Below, piece after piece: positions 1 to 4,055 of a stretch of 8,657 nucleotides of DNA (positions within the stretch are counted from its first letter, which is position 1; every line of letters begins with the position of its first letter). This DNA is from Firmicutes bacterium CAG:646 (GTDB lineage: Bacteria; Bacillota; Clostridia; Lachnospirales; Lachnospiraceae): the NCBI GenBank assembly GCA_000432335.1, contig HF995389.1, forward strand, positions 1 to 8,657. Reading direction: 5' to 3'. Below the pieces are notes generated by a model, which saw only the letters and a program-made list of their open reading frames with translations, was not told where the DNA came from and did not search any database. Position numbers and translations under genes: made by a program.

Positions 1-78
1 TACCATTGCCATAAGAACCGCCGCTGCCAGCGTCATCCACGGGAAGGAAGCGATAATGCTGCCCTTATCCCAATACAA
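1..78 (-). pseudogene. In-frame continuation of the ABC permease after the TAG, cut by the window edge
   Basis: Directly after the TAG at 79-81 the same frame reads LYWDKGSIIASFPWM and then a hydrophobic stretch TLAAAVLMAMV, with no further stop before position 1. This looks like the next loop and membrane helix of the same permease, not random read-through. No ribosome site with a properly spaced start is visible here. It is therefore most likely the severed downstream part of the permease. Alternatively the stop is an assembly error and the gene is intact. Confidence 0.65.
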
Positions 79-85
79 CTACAAC
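74..85. repeat. Perfect 6-bp tandem duplication that creates the TAG stop
   Basis: The plus strand reads TACAAC TACAAC, which is GTTGTA GTTGTA in the gene's sense. The codons are GAG TTG TAG TTG TAT TGG. Deleting either copy gives GAG TTG TAT TGG (E-L-Y-W) and restores an uninterrupted frame. The simplest reading is a recent slippage duplication, potentially reversible. Confidence 0.75.
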
Positions 86-825
86 TCCATAGTCTGCGTC
101 ATCTTCACCAAATTTCCCGCCGGAGACATCCATATGGCGAGGGGGCGCCAAAACGCTCCGTTTGCCGATGTATACGCTTTCCAAAAAGTACTCGCATAAG
201 TTTCCACCACTCCGCAGATCAGCGGTACGATTACCAGAAATACTCCCGTTCCCAGAATACCGGTAAGGATTTTCCCCGTCAGGATCATCGCCAGCGTTCC
301 GCAAAAATAGAACACCATAAAATAAACCAGATGAATGCCAAGTCCCGCAAGACTTATCGCTGCCGCTCTTCCGGTGAAAATCCCTTTCGCACCCGCTACC
401 AAAAGCGCTAAAATCAGATTACACACATAAGGGATCATGGCAAGCAGCAAAGTGGCAAGACTTTCCGTAATAAATAATTTTTCCCGGCGTACCGGCAGAC
501 TTCCCATCAGATCCATCTTCTTTTTAGAATGCAGCCAGCTCAACCCGCTCCATGCTCCCAAAAGCGCGATAAACGGGATAAGAAACATCAGCACTACATC
601 TCCGCCGCCCACGTAAGATAAAAAATCCTGCTTCATCGCAATAATCGCATTTTCCCGCTCCGCCACATCCTGCACATTCCTGGCAATATCTCCCACACTC
701 TGGAATCGAAGCATGGTCATCAGAGGAAAGGCGCAGAAAAATCCGAGAAAGGCTGCCGCTCCATACCAGCTTCTCCGTTTCATTTCATTTACTGTCATTT
801 TAAAGTAAGAGACTCTTGACGTCAT
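79..825 (-). CDS. ABC-2 type transporter permease, interrupted by an in-frame TAG
   Basis: This is an integral membrane permease, the partner of the ATPase encoded just upstream. The 248 residues before the stop contain hydrophobic segments at about 22-40, 75-98, 118-145, 155-182 and 186-208. A cytoplasmic KKKMDLMGSLPVRREK stretch at about 101-116 resembles the SLPVRRE-type signature I know from large clostridial ABC-2 permeases. The start is at 825, because GGAGG lies 9 nt upstream (835-839). The gene overlaps the ATPase stop by 26 nt, so the two are translationally coupled. The frame stops at TAG (79-81) but stays open to the window edge with hydrophobic sequence, so this is probably the front half of a longer permease. 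Without the missing part it may not transport. The substrate is unknown; antimicrobial or lipid export is the usual guess for cassettes next to YtrA-type regulators. Confidence 0.8.
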   Translation of the reverse strand: MTSRVSYFKMTVNEMKRRSWYGAAAFLGFFCAFPLMTMLRFQSVGDIARNVQDVAERENAIIAMKQDFLSYVGGGDVVLMFLIPFIALLGAWSGLSWLHSKKKMDLMGSLPVRREKLFITESLATLLLAMIPYVCNLILALLVAGAKGIFTGRAAAISLAGLGIHLVYFMVFYFCGTLAMILTGKILTGILGTGVFLVIVPLICGVVETYASTFWKAYTSANGAFWRPLAIWMSPAGNLVKMTQTMEL

Positions 826-1699
826 ATCCCACTACCTCCGTTTCACTGATAAATATTTCTTCCAAAGTAAGGGGCAGGATCTCATAAAATACCGGATTCT
901 TTCCCCTCAATACTGCCTCGATTTTTTCCCTCTCCCCTCGTACGGTCAAAGTCAGAAGGGATCCTCTCTGTTCCATCTGAAGAATATCCAATTCCTGCAA
1001 AAGACTCATTTTTTCTTCTTCCGCCACCACACACTGCAATTTCTGAATATTGCTTTTCATCTCCTCCAGATCTTTGGACAGAAGGATTCCTCCCTTGTGC
1101 AAAAGTCCTACGTGATCGCAGATATCCTCCAGCTCTCTCAGATTGTGAGAAGCGATCACCGGCGTAAAATTCCTGTTCATAATCTCCAGCGCAAAGATAC
1201 TTTTTACCGCCTGCCGCATCACCGGGTCCAGACCGTCAAAAGTCTCGTCACACAAAAGATACTTGGTATTGGCGCAGACCCCCAGAAGAACAGATACCTG
1301 CTTTTTCATTCCCTTGGAAAACGTATTGATCCTTCTTCCCATCTCCAGCCCAAACTTCTTTGCCAGTTCCGCAAACCGTTTCTCATCAAAACAGGGATAA
1401 AACATCCTATAATATTCCATCATTTCCTTCGGTGTGGAATTTGGAAAATAATACTGATCGTCTGAAATAAAAAAGATTTCTCTTTTCATCTCTTCATTTT
1501 CATAGATATCCTGACCATCTACCAGAACTTCACCCTCATCTGCTTTCAGGATGCCGGACATCATTCTGAGGCACGTGCTTTTTCCCGCTCCATTCGTGCC
1601 TACCAGTCCAAAGACGCTCCCCTCTCGTATCTCGCCGCTGACCTTGGAAACCGCCTGGATCTGATCAAACTTCTTACTGATCCCTTTCATTTCAATCAT
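800..1699 (-). CDS. ABC transporter ATP-binding protein (YtrB/BcrA-like)
   Basis: This cytoplasmic ATPase subunit would power the adjacent permease. The core motifs are present in order: Walker A GTNGAGKST at 34-42, a degenerate signature FSKGMKKQ at 127-134 in place of LSGGQ, Walker B YLLCDET at 147-153, a D-loop GLDP at 156-159, and the switch histidine in ASHNL (H185). The Walker B glutamate E152 is kept, but the proline usual after it is threonine. The Q-loop region reads SDDQYYFP (79-86). The length of 299 residues fits a nucleotide-binding domain plus a C-terminal tail of about 80 residues, as in BcrA/YtrB-like exporters. The ATG at 1697-1699 overlaps the TGA of the GntR gene (ATGA), and AGGAGG sits 7 nt upstream inside that gene. 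ATPase function is secure; the transported substrate is not. Confidence 0.93.
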   Translation of the reverse strand: MIEMKGISKKFDQIQAVSKVSGEIREGSVFGLVGTNGAGKSTCLRMMSGILKADEGEVLVDGQDIYENEEMKREIFFISDDQYYFPNSTPKEMMEYYRMFYPCFDEKRFAELAKKFGLEMGRRINTFSKGMKKQVSVLLGVCANTKYLLCDETFDGLDPVMRQAVKSIFALEIMNRNFTPVIASHNLRELEDICDHVGLLHKGGILLSKDLEEMKSNIQKLQCVVAEEEKMSLLQELDILQMEQRGSLLTLTVRGEREKIEAVLRGKNPVFYEILPLTLEEIFISETEVVGYDVKSLLL

Positions 1700-2067
1700 C
1701 GCTGTTCCTCCTTCAAATATACATCCAGCTTTTCTCGAAATTCTTCTTTCTGAATGCCGATTTCTTTTCCTTTATCAATGACCTGACGATATTCTTCCCA
1801 GAATAACTTCTGCTTCTCCTTCAGAAGCGCTCCTTTATCAGATACAAAGTTTCCCCGGCCTTTCACCGGATAAATATACCCCTGCTGCTCCAGCATACTA
1901 TATGCTTTCTGTATGGTATTGGGATTAATGGAAAGCTCTACTGCTAGTTTTCTCACTGACGGCATCTGTTCATTTGCATCCATAATTCCTTTCAGAATCA
2001 GAATCTGGAACCTCTCCACAATTTGTTCGTAAATAGGTCTCCGATCTTGATAATCAATGACTATCAT
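1696..2067 (-). CDS. GntR-family transcriptional regulator, YtrA subfamily
   Basis: This small DNA-binding repressor has 123 residues. The winged helix-turn-helix covers about 10-77: RRPIYEQIVERFQ, then the recognition region MPSVRKLAVELSINPNTIQK (35-54), then the wing QQGYIYPVKGRGNFV. Only a short helical tail of about 45 residues follows, too small for the FadR, HutC or MocR effector domains and typical of the YtrA group. Members usually repress their own ABC-transporter operon. Here the gene leads the operon, a perfect palindrome sits between its promoter and start, and its stop overlaps the ATPase start. The ATG at 2067 is preceded by GGAGGAGG with an 11-nt gap. The inducing signal is not visible; in Bacillus the YtrA system responds to cell-wall antibiotics, which may not hold here. 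Confidence 0.93.
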   Translation of the reverse strand: MIVIDYQDRRPIYEQIVERFQILILKGIMDANEQMPSVRKLAVELSINPNTIQKAYSMLEQQGYIYPVKGRGNFVSDKGALLKEKQKLFWEEYRQVIDKGKEIGIQKEEFREKLDVYLKEEQR

Positions 2068-2110
2068 ACACCACTCATCCTCCTCCCTGCGATTTTTTCT
2101 TTCTCCTGAA

Positions 2111-2141
2111 CTAAGTGTACTATTTCATATGGTACACTTAG
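2111..2141. promoter_or_regulatory. Palindromic operator, probably for the YtrA-type GntR regulator
   Basis: CTAAGTGTAC (2111-2120) and GTACACTTAG (2132-2141) form a perfect 10-bp inverted repeat with an 11-nt centre. Its core is AGTGTA, 13 bp, TACACT, which is the arrangement I recall for the Bacillus subtilis YtrA operator. It abuts the -10 box and covers the expected start point, so a bound repressor would block initiation. Confidence 0.85.
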
Positions 2142-2170
2142 ATTATAAACATTCCCATTGAACCTGTCAA
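2142..2170 (-). promoter_or_regulatory. Consensus sigma-A promoter of the GntR-ABC operon
   Basis: On the minus strand TTGACA (2165-2170) is followed by a 17-nt spacer and TATAAT (2142-2147). Both hexamers are perfect consensus. Initiation about 7 nt downstream would fall near 2135, inside the adjacent operator, giving a leader of about 68 nt before the GntR start. Confidence 0.9.
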
Positions 2171-2176
2171 TGGGAA
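2152..2176. repeat. Second inverted repeat spanning the -35 box
   Basis: TTCCCATTG (2152-2160) and CAATGGGAA (2168-2176) pair perfectly around a 7-nt centre and enclose the -35 hexamer. It could be a second protein-binding site at this promoter. It could also be a weak terminator hairpin for the upstream SEC-C/YdcF transcript, but the minus-strand sequence after it (TGTTTATAAT) is a poor U-tract. Confidence 0.5.
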
Positions 2177-2218
2177 ATAAATTTCTTCAGAATTTCTTAA
2201 GTTTTCTATTTTGCCCAG

Positions 2219-2941
2219 TCACCGAAAAAATTCTCTCAACAAAGCAAAGCATTCTCTCACCATATAATGGAGCAGCAGGACCGTTCGGGCAGGCGCCCCA
2301 ATCCCGTATACCTTTTTATAACCTGTTTTTTTTCCGATATACATACTTCTGTATACATGGAAATTGCTGGTTACCAGTCCTACTTCATCTCTCTCCCGAT
2401 TCAAAAAACACTGACTGAAGGTGAGGTTTTCCATCGTGGTGGTAGAGTGTTCTTCCAAAATCAACCGTTCTTCCGAGATTCCTTCCCGAATCAGCAGCCG
2501 ACGCATACATTCTGCCTCACTGATCTCCTCCCCTCTTCCCTGACCACCGGATAACACCGCCTTCGTCTCCGGATTTTCCCGCAGATACTCCGCCGCCGTT
2601 AAAACCCTATCTTTCAAAGCTTTACTGGGACGTTCTCCGTTCACCTTACATCCCAAAACCAGAAGAAAGGAAAGTCCGGGAACTTTCTTTTGTCTCATAC
2701 CGAACAGGATCAGCCCTTCCATCACCAGAAATAGACTTCCAACTCCCACGATTCCCAGCCACAAAGAGAATTTGAGCCAAAAAGGAAAGGGGTGGAGAAA
2801 ATCTGCTCCTCCAACAAGGAGCAGGATTCCTCCACCCGCCAGCCATATCCAGATCATGGAAATTCTAAATCCTGCATAGCATACGCTGCATATATAGTAC
2901 CCGATACACAGCAGTCCCACGATCATAAAAAACACTGCCAT
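2219..2941 (-). CDS. YdcF/DUF218 family membrane protein
   Basis: The N-terminal third is membrane-embedded, with hydrophobic helices at about 3-22, 27-46 and 57-81. A soluble DUF218 domain follows from about 92 to 225. Its hallmarks are LLVLGCKVNGERPS (93-106), AVLSGGQGRGEEISEAE (128-144), the EEHSTTTMENL acidic/threonine motif (163-173) and VTSNFHVYRS (190-199). This is the layout of YdcF/SanA-like proteins, linked in other bacteria to envelope metabolism but without a settled reaction. The length of 240 residues is normal. The gene starts 12 nt after the SEC-C stop with only a weak AAGAG-like ribosome site, so coupled translation from one transcript is likely. The family call is firm; the function is open. 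Confidence 0.88.
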   Translation of the reverse strand: MAVFFMIVGLLCIGYYICSVCYAGFRISMIWIWLAGGGILLLVGGADFLHPFPFWLKFSLWLGIVGVGSLFLVMEGLILFGMRQKKVPGLSFLLVLGCKVNGERPSKALKDRVLTAAEYLRENPETKAVLSGGQGRGEEISEAECMRRLLIREGISEERLILEEHSTTTMENLTFSQCFLNRERDEVGLVTSNFHVYRSMYIGKKTGYKKVYGIGAPARTVLLLHYMVRECFALLREFFR

Positions 2942-2953
2942 ATCTGTGCGCTC

Positions 2954-3454
2954 TTATCTTCCGCAGCAATGTTTATATTTTTTGCCGCTTCCGCATGGAC
3001 AGGGATCGTTTCTTCCGATCTTTGCGCCCTTGATGATCGTTCCGGACTTTTTCTGCTCCATATACAGAGTCTTTTTCTGCTCCGGTGTAAAGATCTCATC
3101 CCACATAGGCAGCTCATACAGCCAGTCTGCCTTCGCATCTACCATATTTTTATACAGAAGCTCTTTGTCAAATCCCAGATTCACCTCTGTATCTTCTTCC
3201 ATCTCTTCGATCGGGTTCTGAACTTTCAAGCTATCGTTGATACCATCCAGGAAACCAACCATTGTCATCACATCAACTTTATATTTTTCAGCCAGCTCTT
3301 TTACGGTGCCTCTTACGATCTCATCCGGATTCGTCAAAAGCTGCTCATAGATTCCTCTCTCGATAGTAAAATAATTTGCCCAGAACTTCTGAAGTTTTCC
3401 TTTATCTGCCTGCTGAGAATAAGCTACGTCTCTCCACTGTTTTAATAATCCCAT
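2954..3454 (-). CDS. SEC-C zinc-motif domain-containing protein
   Basis: This is a soluble protein of 166 residues. The C-terminal SEC-C motif (about 146-166), IGRNDPCPCGSGKKYKHCC, has the metal ligands C152, C154, H162 and C163. It is the same module as at the end of SecA, where it binds zinc and contacts SecB or ribosomes. The first 145 residues are mostly helical and charged, with an acidic stretch EEMEEDTE near 83-90, and match no catalytic family I recognise. This is not SecA: there is no ATPase domain. The ATG at 3454 follows a purine-rich AAGGGAAGG with a gap of about 7 nt. A separate promoter lies at 3506-3534, and YdcF follows 12 nt downstream, so the two form an operon. The job is unknown; a zinc-dependent adaptor role is conjecture. 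Confidence 0.88.
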   Translation of the reverse strand: MGLLKQWRDVAYSQQADKGKLQKFWANYFTIERGIYEQLLTNPDEIVRGTVKELAEKYKVDVMTMVGFLDGINDSLKVQNPIEEMEEDTEVNLGFDKELLYKNMVDAKADWLYELPMWDEIFTPEQKKTLYMEQKKSGTIIKGAKIGRNDPCPCGSGKKYKHCCGR

Positions 3455-3505
3455 TATTGTACCTTCCCTTCAAATTTTTATTTTAGGTATCTACATCATT
3501 TCAAT

Positions 3506-3534
3506 AGTATAAACGAATTTTTTTTGTTTTTCAA
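3506..3534 (-). promoter_or_regulatory. Sigma-A promoter of the SEC-C/YdcF operon
   Basis: On the minus strand TTGAAA (3529-3534), a 17-nt A-rich spacer and TATACT (3506-3511) form a good promoter. The -35 box begins only 4 nt after the U-tract of the preceding terminator, so transcription units are packed tightly here. Initiation near 3499 gives a leader of about 45 nt. Confidence 0.82.
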
Positions 3535-3538
3535 GCAT

Positions 3539-3580
3539 AAAAAAAGTGAGTACCGATTTTTCTCTCTCGATACTCACTTT
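3539..3580 (-). terminator. Strong intrinsic terminator ending the small-RNA locus
   Basis: The arms 3567-3580 and 3543-3556 form a 14-bp stem in minus-strand RNA (AAAGUGAGUAUCGA with UCGGUACUCACUUU, one U-G wobble) around a 10-nt loop. The run of seven Ts ends at 3539. The plus-strand version has a C-A mismatch and only three Ts, so it acts on minus-strand transcripts. Confidence 0.92.
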
Positions 3581-3599
3581 AATTCATAGGCTCTATCAT
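3579..3599 (-). other. Possible six-codon leader peptide against the terminator
   Basis: The minus strand reads ATG ATA GAG CCT ATG AAT TAA (MIEPMN). An AGAGAGG ribosome-site-like sequence (3607-3613) lies 7 nt upstream, provided by the third repeat copy. The stop codon overlaps the first two bases of the terminator stem, so a ribosome ending here would cover the hairpin arm. It is too short to judge by coding statistics and may be chance. Confidence 0.3.
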
Positions 3600-3605
3600 T
3601 GGATA

Positions 3606-3726
3606 ACCTCTCTTTCTTAAATTATGATGTACTTCTTTGCGTTCTCGGTGGTCCGTACCTTCCTTTCTTACTTACTGTCCTGGGGTGTTACCTTACGTTT
3701 TTGGTGGTCTGTACCTCTCTTTCTTA
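3606..3726. repeat. Two to three imperfect direct repeats, about 51-56 nt apart
   Basis: On the plus strand GGTGGTCCGTACCTTCC (from 3647) recurs as GGTGGTCTGTACCTCTC (from 3703), and similarity extends through CTTTCTTAC: 22 of 25 positions match at a period of 56. The core ACCTCTCTTTCTTA occurs exactly at 3606-3619 and 3713-3726, and with two changes at 3657-3670. Similarity between the two full copies continues in the minus-strand sense past CCACC for about 15 nt (AACG followed by A-rich sequence). Confidence 0.75.
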
Positions 3727-3780
3727 CAATTTGGTTTTTCTCTTTTGTACTTTGTTTTCGTTCTTCTTTTGTATGACCTT

Positions 3781-3835
3781 ATATTAATACTTTTTCTCAT
3801 GTTTGTCAACTATTATTTTTATATTTATTTTTATT
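3781..3835 (-). promoter_or_regulatory. Near-consensus promoter with UP-like A/T tract, driving the small RNA
   Basis: On the minus strand TTGACA (3804-3809), a 17-nt spacer and TAATAT (3781-3786) form a near-perfect promoter. Directly upstream, 3811-3835 is 25 nt of pure A/T, like the UP elements of very active stable-RNA promoters. The expected start is near 3774. Confidence 0.85.
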
Positions 3836-3903
3836 CTTACCATTTTCAGAATATTCTCAGCATTCCTTAGATAGCTCAGACGTTTTGTTCATTAGGAGCT
3901 GTC

Positions 3904-4034
3904 GCTTTAAACAAGTTCCAGAAATATTTATACATTTTTAGCGAATTTGTCGAGCACATCTTTGAGACTTCAGGCTCAAAGTGAGCGCAGACTGAGCGTA
4001 AAATGTATAAATATTTCTGGATATGATATAAAGC
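3904..4034. repeat. Long palindromic element, possible MITE-like or dispersed repeat
   Basis: Positions 3917-3938 and 4000-4021 are perfect 22-bp inverted copies (TCCAGAAATATTTATAC... and its complement). Outside them, after a symmetric 7/7-nt mismatch, GCTTTA (3904-3909) pairs with TAAAGC (4029-4034). Inside, CTTTGAG (3960-3966) pairs with CTCAAAG (3975-3981) around an 8-nt loop, and TGAGCG is repeated at 3982-3987 and 3993-3998. It sits between the transglutaminase stop and the small-RNA promoter. No T-run follows on either strand, so it is not a standard terminator. No transposase frame or clear target-site duplication is visible. Confidence 0.75.
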
Positions 4035-4055
4035 CCCACCTTCCTTTTGGTAAAA

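Larger units (their letters stand above)
3539..3774 (-). ncRNA. Candidate small RNA of unknown class with internal tandem repeats
   Basis: A strong promoter (3781-3809) and a strong terminator (3543-3580) bracket about 235 nt with no gene-length minus-strand reading frame that starts at ATG, GTG or TTG with a ribosome site. The predicted RNA is purine-rich and holds two clear copies of a repeat, UAAGAAAG(AG/GA)AGGUAC(A/G)GACCACC, 56 nt apart, plus a third partial copy 51 nt further on. Each full copy has a GGUACNGACC element able to form a tiny hairpin. I do not recognise SRP RNA, tmRNA, RNase P, 6S RNA, a T-box or a named riboswitch. It could instead be a short leader reading into the SEC-C gene, or a decayed gene. 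Transcription is inferred from signals only. Confidence 0.65.

Noticed and set aside
79..81. TAG recoded as an amino acid (amber suppression or pyrrolysine)
   Set aside because: TAG is the terminal stop of two other genes here, and the codon is exactly explained by a 6-bp duplication.
2792..3445. Long plus-strand frame of 217 codons
   Set aside because: It is antisense to the SEC-C and YdcF genes, which have clear family motifs. It has no ribosome site or recognisable domain.
3539..3809. Type III toxin-antitoxin locus (repeat RNA, terminator, toxin)
   Set aside because: The architecture is suggestive, but the following gene is a SEC-C protein with an independent promoter and no resemblance to ToxN, CptN or TenpN as I know them. 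Kept only as a weak analogy.
3599..3870. Two overlapping hydrophobic plus-strand frames of 62 and 77 residues
   Set aside because: They lie antisense to the predicted small RNA, show no ribosome site, and their Phe/Leu/Tyr-rich composition is what T-rich DNA produces by chance.
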